Assembly: GCA_021157415.1 (NCBI GenBank)
Contig: JAGGWN010000072.1
Span: 1 to 64,000 of the forward strand
Origin: Bacteroidales bacterium
Lineage (GTDB): Bacteria; Bacteroidota; Bacteroidia; Bacteroidales; VadinHA17
Direction: 5' to 3'
Length of the DNA: 64,000 nucleotides
Made by a program: the position numbers and the translations under genes. This document shows, in pieces, positions 56,892-64,000 of the stretch. Numbering within the stretch: position 1 is the stretch's first letter; each line of letters opens with the position of its first letter. The notes below the pieces were generated by a model. That model made no database searches. It was given only the letters and a program-made list of their open reading frames with translations, and had not been told where the DNA came from.

Positions 56892-57671
56892 ATGAAAACA
56901 TTAATATTGAAGACATCCATTATTGCAATGTTCTTTGCAATAAATTTTGGTGCCCAGGCACAATTAACGGGGAGACAAATCATTGAAAAAGTGTACAACC
57001 GGCCTACCGGGAAGGATCAGACCTCGGAACTTACCATGACTCTGATCAATAAAAACGGAAGTGAAAGAATAAGGCAGCTCAAGCAGTTTATCAAAGATAA
57101 CGGAAAGATCAAGAAAAAGATCATGTTTTTCATATCTCCTGCAGATGTGAGAAACACTTCTTTCATGAACTGGAGTTATGATAACAGCAGCAAACCGGAT
57201 GATCAGTGGATCTACCTGCCGGCACTGAAAAAGATCAAAAGAATTTCGAGTGAGAGTAAAAGTGACTACTTCATGGGGTCCGACTTTACCTATGATGATC
57301 TCGGCGACCGTAAGGTGGATGACGACACCCACAAACTACTCCGAGAAGAGAGTATTAACGGAGTTGATTACTACGTCGTTCAGAGCATTCCGAAAGATCC
57401 TGACTATATGTACAGTAAAACCATTACCTGGATACGCAAAGACAATTTCATGGGACTGAAAAAAGAATTCTATGATGAAGATGGTGCATTACTTAAGATG
57501 CTTCATGTGGTAAAATTTGAAAAAGTATCCGGCATCCTGATCATTACCCATTCGGAAATGGAAAATGTACAAAAAAAACATAAAACCATTATGCAATTGA
57601 AAAACGTAAAAATCAATACGGGTATTTCTGATTCATTTTTCACTGAAAGGATGATGATGAGAGGTATTTAG
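56892..57671 (+). CDS. Outer membrane lipoprotein-sorting (LolA-like fold) protein
   Basis: 'GRQIIEKVYNRPTGKDQTSELTMTLINKNGSERIRQLKQF', 'KPDDQWIYLPALKKIKRISSESKSDYFMGSDFTYDDL'. Confidence 0.9.
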   Translation: MKTLILKTSIIAMFFAINFGAQAQLTGRQIIEKVYNRPTGKDQTSELTMTLINKNGSERIRQLKQFIKDNGKIKKKIMFFISPADVRNTSFMNWSYDNSSKPDDQWIYLPALKKIKRISSESKSDYFMGSDFTYDDLGDRKVDDDTHKLLREESINGVDYYVVQSIPKDPDYMYSKTITWIRKDNFMGLKKEFYDEDGALLKMLHVVKFEKVSGILIITHSEMENVQKKHKTIMQLKNVKINTGISDSFFTERMMMRGI

Positions 57672-57693
57672 TGTGATATACAAAGCTAAAAAA

Positions 57694-58944
57694 ATGAAAA
57701 ACAAAGTAATTATTTTTTTATTACTGGTCACCTCGGCAAGCCTGTCTTTTGGTCAGCTTGTTGACATAACCGGTTTTGCCAGAACCTACGAAGGAGTTAA
57801 GGTTAAAGACGGGGATTTTGCCATCATCCAGCAGACCCTGAACCTGAATTTTGAGAAACGGGGAGAGAAAGTCGCATTCAAAGCCAATCCAATGCTGTAT
57901 TTCTACAATGCCGACAGTCTGAATTTCACAATGCGTGAGATATATACCGATATGTATTTTAAACATTTTGACGTACGTTTGGGCAAGCAGCAGATTGTCT
58001 GGGGGAAAGCCGATGGAGTGTTTATCACCGATATCGTCTCCCCGCTCAATCTTACAGAATTTCTTTTACCGGACTTTGATGAGATCAGGACAGGGGTGAT
58101 CGCTGCCAAGATTGATTACTACACTGGAAACAGCACCATTGAAGGGATATGGATCCCTCAGTTTACACCTACGACCAGGCCTCAACCGGGATCCATATGG
58201 TATATCCAACCTGATTTTCCGGCCCCACCCACTTTCGACTGGAGTAAAAGCAAGGTGAAAGCGTCATTGAAAAACAGCGAAGCATTTCTGAAATACTCCT
58301 TCATGGGGTCAAACATTGACTTTGATCTGATGGGCGGATATACATGGGATGCCAACCCGACAATGCATGCGCAGAAAAAAATGGAAATGGACACTGCAAC
58401 CATGCCTCCCACTCCGGTGTTAACAGGATTACTGATCACCCCGGAACATCACCGGTTATATGTTACCGGTGGATCTTTCAGTACGGAGATAGGAGGTTTT
58501 ATCTTACGCGGAGAAGCTGCCTATTATGATGGAAAGTATTTTCAAACCATGGATCCAAAGGCCGAGGATGCTCTTATTCAGAAGGATTACATAAACTATG
58601 TCGTCGGACTGGATTACAGCATAGGAGGTGTAAAGGTGAGTGGCCAGTTCATCCAGAAGCTAATCCTCGACTATAACGATTATATCACCGAGGATAAATC
58701 CCAGAATATGGCTACCTTCCTGGCACATTACGATATGCTCAGGGAAACGTTACATCTTGAGCTGTTTTCATATATCGGATTGACCAACGGGGATGCACTT
58801 ATCCGGCCAAAAATCACTTATGATTTCGACGACAGCTTTAATATTTTATTGGGGAGCAACATTTTTGTAGGAGACCGGGACGGCTGGTTCGGTCAATATA
58901 AGGACAATACCATGGCTTATGTTAAGGTCAAATATAATTTTTAG
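57694..58944 (+). CDS. Outer membrane beta-barrel protein (DUF1302-like)
   Basis: Signal peptide; 'TDMYFKHFDVRLGKQQIVWGKADGVFITDIVSPLNLTEFLLPDFDEIR'; C-terminal 'AYVKVKYNF'. Confidence 0.8.
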   Translation: MKNKVIIFLLLVTSASLSFGQLVDITGFARTYEGVKVKDGDFAIIQQTLNLNFEKRGEKVAFKANPMLYFYNADSLNFTMREIYTDMYFKHFDVRLGKQQIVWGKADGVFITDIVSPLNLTEFLLPDFDEIRTGVIAAKIDYYTGNSTIEGIWIPQFTPTTRPQPGSIWYIQPDFPAPPTFDWSKSKVKASLKNSEAFLKYSFMGSNIDFDLMGGYTWDANPTMHAQKKMEMDTATMPPTPVLTGLLITPEHHRLYVTGGSFSTEIGGFILRGEAAYYDGKYFQTMDPKAEDALIQKDYINYVVGLDYSIGGVKVSGQFIQKLILDYNDYITEDKSQNMATFLAHYDMLRETLHLELFSYIGLTNGDALIRPKITYDFDDSFNILLGSNIFVGDRDGWFGQYKDNTMAYVKVKYNF

Positions 58945-58973
58945 AAACATTGGTGTGTTTGGTTTGAAAAGGG

Positions 58974-59007
58974 ATAGCAGAGATGTCATGTATGGTGTCT
59001 CTGCTAT
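58974..59007. terminator. Terminator hairpin between convergent OMP and DUF4252 genes
   Basis: ATAGCAGAGA (58974-58983) / TCTCTGCTAT (58998-59007) followed by T-rich tail. Confidence 0.8.
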
Positions 59008-59011
59008 TTTA

Positions 59012-59569
59012 TTATTCTTCTTTTTTGAAATTAAAATCGTCCTGATTGATCTTATAAACAATCTTTCCCAGGGTTTTCATGTCGATATCCCCCACCAGGC
59101 TCAGGCCGAGGAATTCGTCTTTTGAGGTAATCATGATCATGGCCTCGTCCGTTTTGTCTCCTTCCTCATGTACCTTCACCACAATCTTCTCTCCACCCTG
59201 ATTTATCATCATCAGGTCTTCGAAGTTTTCCTTCTCCAGGGCTTTGGTAAAACGGGCAACTACTTCCGGCAATTTCTTCTCTTTTGTTTCCGCCGCATTG
59301 ATAATAATTACCTTGATGGTCTCCATCCCTGACAAAAAGTTCTTTACATCCTGATCATCCTGTCCTTTCATCACCATACTGACCAGGCCGGTAGGAATAC
59401 GGAAGGTATATACACCGGGCAAGCCTTCATAATCGCGCATCACATGGTCAGCCACCGGATCCGGTCCGGAGGAGCAGGAGGAAAACAAAATGAAGGACAC
59501 TGTTGAGATAAACAATGCTATCCTGACCGGGAAACTTGTTTTCTTTTTCTGTGTTATCATTTTTTTCAT
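59012..59569 (-). CDS. DUF4252 domain-containing lipoprotein
   Basis: Lipobox-like 'LFSSCSSG'; 'EKIVVKVHEEGDKTDEAMIMITSKDEFLGLSLVGDIDMKTLGKI'. Confidence 0.8.
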   Translation of the reverse strand: MKKMITQKKKTSFPVRIALFISTVSFILFSSCSSGPDPVADHVMRDYEGLPGVYTFRIPTGLVSMVMKGQDDQDVKNFLSGMETIKVIIINAAETKEKKLPEVVARFTKALEKENFEDLMMINQGGEKIVVKVHEEGDKTDEAMIMITSKDEFLGLSLVGDIDMKTLGKIVYKINQDDFNFKKEE

Positions 59570-59579
59570 GAATATAATG

Positions 59580-59600
59580 CCCCCTCCCCAACCCTCCCCC
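59580..59600 (-). repeat. G-quadruplex-capable / REP-like G-rich tract in DUF4252 gene leader
   Basis: Minus strand GGGGGAGGGTTGGGGAGGGGG, four G-runs with 1-2 nt loops, ~10 nt upstream of ATG. Confidence 0.6.
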
Positions 59601-59638
59601 GGGAAAGGGAAAGGAGAAGCTGAAAGGGAGAAATATTA

Positions 59639-60181
59639 TTACTTCTTTTCTTTTTGTTTCGAGTCATTAAGTTTTTGCAGTTCCTCCATCCCGCTTACAT
59701 TGATAGCTTTGGAGAGCTGGGCAATCTCCTTCATATCGATAATACCGCGAATGTCTATCACGGCATTGTCGTCCTTCCCTCCTACCACCAACAGCAGTTC
59801 TATAACCTTCCCGTCTTTCTCTTTCATCAGAAACTTCACTTTCTGATCCTTTTGCTGTACGACCATCAGCTCTTCATATTCCTTCACAGGAAGACTTTTC
59901 ATGATCTCGTCATAAAAATTCACTTTTTCCTGTGACGGGGCATTGTCGTCCGTAGCCAGAATGCGAATACTTTTAAGATTGTTCATCATCTTATTAAATT
60001 CAGGGTCATCCAATTGTGCCTCGGAAAACATACTGAACATCTTGCTGGTAATATACACCGTAGTATAGCCGTCTTTCCCGCCATATTTGTCAAACAGTTG
60101 GTCCACGGCATCCTTTTGTGCGAAAACGGGAACAGCCATCGATGTCAGCAATACTGCAAAAATCCATTTTTTCATTTTCAT
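59639..60181 (-). CDS. DUF4252 domain-containing protein
   Basis: 'DQLFDKYGGKDGYTTVYITSKMFSMFSEAQLDDPEFNKMMNNLKSIRILATDD'. Confidence 0.85.
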   Translation of the reverse strand: MKMKKWIFAVLLTSMAVPVFAQKDAVDQLFDKYGGKDGYTTVYITSKMFSMFSEAQLDDPEFNKMMNNLKSIRILATDDNAPSQEKVNFYDEIMKSLPVKEYEELMVVQQKDQKVKFLMKEKDGKVIELLLVVGGKDDNAVIDIRGIIDMKEIAQLSKAINVSGMEELQKLNDSKQKEKK

Positions 60182-60191
60182 AGCGGTAAAT

Positions 60192-60830
60192 TTATTTATT
60201 TGTATTATTATTTGTATTATTATTATTTTTCAAATATTTGTTTATTATTTTTTGGGTATGTGATAAGGTTTTAAGTTGTCTCATCATCCCGACTCCGGCA
60301 GACAGGTGATTCAGATATTTCAGCTCGTTTACAGGTTTGGCTGCTTGTTGTATCCGGCTCATCTCCCTGGCCGGTGTATTTATTTCATCCAGCCGTGTCA
60401 GTTGGCCGGCACCTTTATTAAACTGTTGTGATACATACAAAAGAATACGTTGGGTTTCCTGATAAGCCAGTTGAGGATCGGAAAAGGTGTCCTTTGGAAC
60501 TTGCCTCATCCAGGCAAAATATACCCCCACCAGTATGAGCAAAGAGGCTGCCACAGAGAGACTCCAGGCCAGGACAGGTTTGATGTGCAGACGGCGCACC
60601 CTGGTTTCCGGCACATGGACATCTATCAGCTTTTCCAGACTGGCAGAGAGCAAAGAGGAGGCTTTTCCATTCCGGGCATTGGCCATCGCCAAAAAATATT
60701 CCCGATCTGCTGCCAAAGGTTCCGGCACCTTGCCGCTCAGAAAATAGTCGCGCAGTTTCTTTTCTTCCTCCAGTGTAGTCCCGCCGTTATAGAATTTCTC
60801 TAACAGCTTTTGTATCTGTTCCTGTTTCAT
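60192..60830 (-). CDS. Putative anti-sigma factor-like membrane protein
   Basis: Single TM 'VLAWSLSVAASLLILVGVYFAWM'; N-term 'QIQKLLEKFYNGGTTLEEEKKLRDYFLSG'; start overlaps sigma gene 3' end. Confidence 0.65.
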   Translation of the reverse strand: MKQEQIQKLLEKFYNGGTTLEEEKKLRDYFLSGKVPEPLAADREYFLAMANARNGKASSLLSASLEKLIDVHVPETRVRRLHIKPVLAWSLSVAASLLILVGVYFAWMRQVPKDTFSDPQLAYQETQRILLYVSQQFNKGAGQLTRLDEINTPAREMSRIQQAAKPVNELKYLNHLSAGVGMMRQLKTLSHTQKIINKYLKNNNNTNNNTNK

Positions 60831-61329
60831 TGCTTATTGTTTTAATATAGGCCTCTCTCACACTCTTCCGAGCCCTGGACAACACGACCCGGACATTGTT
60901 CACCGTCATATTCACTGTTTCCGCTATTTCCTCAAAACCGAGTCCTTCCACATCGCGCATATGCAGGATGGCACGCTGGGTTTCGGGCAGTTGATGTACG
61001 ATCTGCATGACATTTTTCACTTTTTCTTTCCGGTCAAGCTGCACATCCGGGGGATCTTCTGGCTGTTGCTTCTCCAGGATCCCCGGTTCCTCCATAGATA
61101 CGGTATGCCGGGCCTTGATCTTATCGAGACAGAGGTTCCGCGTGACCGTAAAGGCCAATGCCTCCTTGCTGCGATATGTATCCACTTTTTCTCCCATCTT
61201 TAACAGCTTCAAAAACACTTCCTGCACTATGTCTTCCGCCTCTTCATGATCGCGGCTGAACCGCAGGGCAAAACGATACAGTTTATCGCTCATCGGCAAG
61301 AAAGTCTCCTTAAATTCCCGTGCATCCAT
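60787..61329 (-). CDS. RNA polymerase sigma-70 (ECF) factor
   Basis: 'LYRFALRFSRDHEEAEDIVQEVFLKLL', 'ILHMRDVEGLGFEEIAETVNMTVNNVRVVLSRARKSV'. Confidence 0.93.
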   Translation of the reverse strand: MDAREFKETFLPMSDKLYRFALRFSRDHEEAEDIVQEVFLKLLKMGEKVDTYRSKEALAFTVTRNLCLDKIKARHTVSMEEPGILEKQQPEDPPDVQLDRKEKVKNVMQIVHQLPETQRAILHMRDVEGLGFEEIAETVNMTVNNVRVVLSRARKSVREAYIKTISNETGTDTKAVREIL

Positions 61330-61455
61330 ATTGTCCGGTTCTGTTTGCCCTGTTCTATACTGAAAGTTAAAGATACTGTTTTTATGCATAAGGAAATCCC
61401 GGAAATTCCGAAAGTTTATCCGGCCTTCCCCGGGACTTGCCCTGCACGGTGGTTG

Positions 61456-61995
61456 TTACTTTCCTGCTTCCAGTTCCTCCAGAACCTCCAGATATTCCAG
61501 TCCGGCTCCATGCACATTCATTCCTCTGGATATGGATACCAGGCTGTTAGGTTTAAGTTTGCCCCGGATAATGATCAGGGCATTGTCATCTTTTCCGCCG
61601 GCCACCAGTAACAGCTCCCTGATATAACCGGCTTCCATACGCGCCAGAATCTTCACTTTTTCATTTTTTTCCTGTATTACCATCAGCTCTTCATAGCCTT
61701 TGACCGGCAGGTCACGCACCACCTCACTGTAAAAATCCACCCTTGTATTACCGACCTGATCGTCATCCCTTGCCAGGATTTTAATTGACTCCAGTCCGCT
61801 GATCAGTTCGGCGGTTTCCTTATCCTCCGGGTCTAGCTGAGACACCAGGTTGAACATTCCTTTGGTAATATGCACAGTGGTAAATCCGTCTTTCCCGGCG
61901 TATTTCGCAAACACACGGTCAGCCGCACTTTCCTGGGCCTGTAATAAAAACGGCATCAGCAATCCTGCCAGCAATAAAAAACCTGTCTTTTTCAT
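61456..61995 (-). CDS. DUF4252 domain-containing protein
   Basis: 'DRVFAKYAGKDGFTTVHITKGMFNLVSQLDPEDKETAELISGLESIKILARDDD'. Confidence 0.85.
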   Translation of the reverse strand: MKKTGFLLLAGLLMPFLLQAQESAADRVFAKYAGKDGFTTVHITKGMFNLVSQLDPEDKETAELISGLESIKILARDDDQVGNTRVDFYSEVVRDLPVKGYEELMVIQEKNEKVKILARMEAGYIRELLLVAGGKDDNALIIIRGKLKPNSLVSISRGMNVHGAGLEYLEVLEELEAGK

Positions 61996-62089
61996 GATCG
62001 TCTTTTTTTAGTTAAATAATTGGTTCGTTGTTCAAAGGGATGACGACCAAAAGAGAAATTCATTACAGGATCAGCGTAAAAAACAGTAC

Positions 62090-62275
62090 CTAAGCCGACA
62101 TCCCGCCCAGTAAGCCATGCATGGGAAAGTCTATCTTTTTTGGAGCAATAAATTCACCTGCCGGAAATTCCCGTTTTACCACCAGACCTATGAAGAAAAG
62201 CAACACAGCCATTTGTCCGTCATTCATTTGCAATAAAAACGGTTTGTGTGGATAAACCACCCCAAGTTGTGCCAC
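62090..62275 (-). pseudogene. Decayed fragment of NhaA-type Na+/H+ antiporter
   Basis: 'KPFLLQMNDGQMAVLLFFIGLVVKREFPAGEFIAPKKIDFPMHGLLGGMSA*' vs NhaA 'KPLLxWINDGLMAxFFFxVGLEIKREFLxGELSSxxKALLPxxAALGGM'. Confidence 0.6.
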
Positions 62276-62357
62276 TCATTCCGGTGATATTGTATATTAC
62301 TTCCCAAAATTAGGACCACTGATTAAGTTGAAAAAAAGTTTAATTTTAACCCGTGAA

Positions 62358-62700
62358 TTATGAAAAGAAAAAGAAGAAAATTTTGACTTCGTCGAGCTCG
62401 GACAGTAAACTGTCCTTTGGTAACGAAGATTTATTTGGTTCCTCAAGTGCATTTCTTTTAACCCAATCTTCCTGAGGACTATTTTCCTGTCTTAAATATC
62501 CTTGTATTGTAAAAGCCATATTCTTTTTGAATAACATACGGCATATAATAAAAATAATATTTGCCGGGCTTATCAACAGGACCGAATGCAAGCCGGCAAC
62601 GTTCGTTGTTTACCTGGAAACGATAAATATTTTTGATCGTGTCACCACTTTCAGCATTAACAATAATAAATTGCTTTTTTTCAGGGAACCGGTCATGTCT
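62358..62700 (-). pseudogene. Frameshifted N-terminal fragment of a glycoside-hydrolase-like (possibly GH123/DUF6067-type) protein
   Basis: Frame 1 (62700-62479) 'RHDRFPEKKQFIIVNAESGDTIKNIYRFQVNNERCRLAFGPVDKPGKYYFYYMPYVIQKEYGFYNT' continues in frame 2 as 'GYLRQENSPQEDWVKRNALEEPNKSSLPKDS'. Confidence 0.55.
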
Positions 62701-62885
62701 TTACAATGTTAAAATGACTAACACTGAAGTCCGCCAGTCCTGTTTTCTATGTGTACAAGTATAATTTATTAGTTATGTATGTTTCATTTTATTTTTCAAA
62801 TATTCCGGTTTCTACAACTATTGGTTTATGTATGGATCTGCTGTTCCCTTGTTTCCTAACGGCCAAATCGGGTTTAATAATTAGA

Positions 62886-64000
62886 TTACTCAAACGTTCT
62901 CAGGAAATCCAGTAACAGCTGAAAATAAGGATCAACAAATTTTGTGTCATAAGCCATTGCCGGGCCGGAATTATTCAGGATTAAATTTTCAATCTTTTTA
63001 TCGTTGCCATTTTTTTCAATTTTTGCTGCAACCCACTTCATATAATTACTTTCCGGATATTCTTCCAGGAATTTTGTCATTAACCGTTTGGCTTGCTTTT
63101 CTTCCCCATTTTGAATTAACAGTTTAAGCTGCAAATACAATTTTGAGTTTTCCTGCTGATAACCGGGATGTGAATACTGCATCACTTTACCGGCAAAGAC
63201 AGCTTCATTCTTTTTATCTCCTTTTGCCTTGTATGCTTTCGATAAAATATAATCTTCCAATCGTTCATCAACATCATATGGTCTTCCAACACCCAGATTC
63301 TGCGGCCATAATTTTGCTTTCTCAGCATATTTTATTGCTTTATTATTTTTCCCGTTTTTTAAAGCGGAAAATGCGGAACGAATACAAGCTTCGTAGTACA
63401 AATCTCGTCCTATTGTAGCACCTTCAAAAGGTAAAAGTTCGTAATCTTCAAGGAAAGATATTGCTTCCTCATACTTATGCTGCCCGGTTAACGATTGTGC
63501 ATAACACAAACCTATTGCCGGTTGCTCAGGGTACTTTTTCACAAAAGGCCGGATCAGATTAAATGCCTCAGCAGATTGTTTGTTTGAGATGTAGAAATTC
63601 GCCAATGCCAGGGCCGGGCGCCAATCATCAGGAGCCAGTTCCCTCGCTCTTGTCAAACATTCTAACTTCTCCTTATCCGAATCTGCCAGTTTTGATTTAG
63701 CGAGATAAAACGGTGCAAAATCAGGTTCCGTTCCACAAGCTGCAAATTGTTTTTTGGCATCTTTTATTAAATTTTTATTCCACAAGATCAAACCGAGATA
63801 ATAATGCAATTTCCAGTCCGGCTTTTCAGTAAGCATTGTTTTTAAAATCTCAGCTGTTTCCGTGCGATGAGGAAAAACAAATTCGGGCGATTGACTCAGT
63901 GTTTTATTCAGATACAGCTCCTTATTGACGGGTGACAATTGTGCCAGCCACAAATCAACAATAACATTATCCGGTGCCAGACTCAACACTTTAACGGCCT
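62886..64000 (-). CDS. Tetratricopeptide repeat protein (possible C-terminal part of a DUF5107-type protein), runs off window
   Basis: TPR-like helices; 'EKAKLWPQNLGVGRPYDVDERLEDYILSKAYKAKGD'; frame open to window edge. Confidence 0.7.
   Translation of the reverse strand, partial: AVKVLSLAPDNVIVDLWLAQLSPVNKELYLNKTLSQSPEFVFPHRTETAEILKTMLTEKPDWKLHYYLGLILWNKNLIKDAKKQFAACGTEPDFAPFYLAKSKLADSDKEKLECLTRARELAPDDWRPALALANFYISNKQSAEAFNLIRPFVKKYPEQPAIGLCYAQSLTGQHKYEEAISFLEDYELLPFEGATIGRDLYYEACIRSAFSALKNGKNNKAIKYAEKAKLWPQNLGVGRPYDVDERLEDYILSKAYKAKGDKKNEAVFAGKVMQYSHPGYQQENSKLYLQLKLLIQNGEEKQAKRLMTKFLEEYPESNYMKWVAAKIEKNGNDKKIENLILNNSGPAMAYDTKFVDPYFQLLLDFLRTFE

Noticed and set aside
1-64000. Search for tRNA/rRNA, CRISPR arrays, intact transposases or phage genes
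   Set aside because: No convincing T-loop/acceptor pairs, regular spacer arrays, or integrase/transposase motifs found by eye; a tRNAscan-SE/CRT/ISfinder run would be needed to be certain.

Overview
The window is a gene-dense chromosomal segment from an anaerobic Bacteroidetes (Bacteroidales-like) genome. Supporting signs are type IX secretion sorting domains, PorG/DUF6089-like genes, TAnnTTTG -7 promoter boxes and Bacteroidetes-type gene order. No rRNA, tRNA, CRISPR array or intact mobile element was recognised. Main blocks: MATE/DUF1858/PTPS-QueD/folE/fabD; a receiver-domain plus PEP/pyruvate-binding ATP-grasp pair next to korAB; the murI-ompH-ompH-bamA-uppS-DUF6089x2-nadK-CBS cluster; pdxJ, udk, manA, gmk and nadD housekeeping genes; a 2-oxoacid:ferredoxin oxidoreductase (vor), aminotransferase, flavodoxin, ADP-forming acyl-CoA synthetase and 2-hydroxyacid dehydrogenase block; a glycan-degradation cluster (GH78, C69, GH3, GH20-like, GH31); a TetR-controlled RND/LolA-like/OMP operon; an ECF sigma cluster with three DUF4252 paralogs; and a remnant-rich gap before a TPR protein. 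The observations most worth checking are the receiver/ATP-grasp pair, a TetR operator lying between the -33 and -7 promoter elements, a diverged pair of intergenic repeats, a Fur-like box upstream of flavodoxin, decayed nhaA-like and GH-like remnants, and a GC-rich hairpin cluster upstream of the GH31 gene. All functional calls are from reading motifs. No database search was run.
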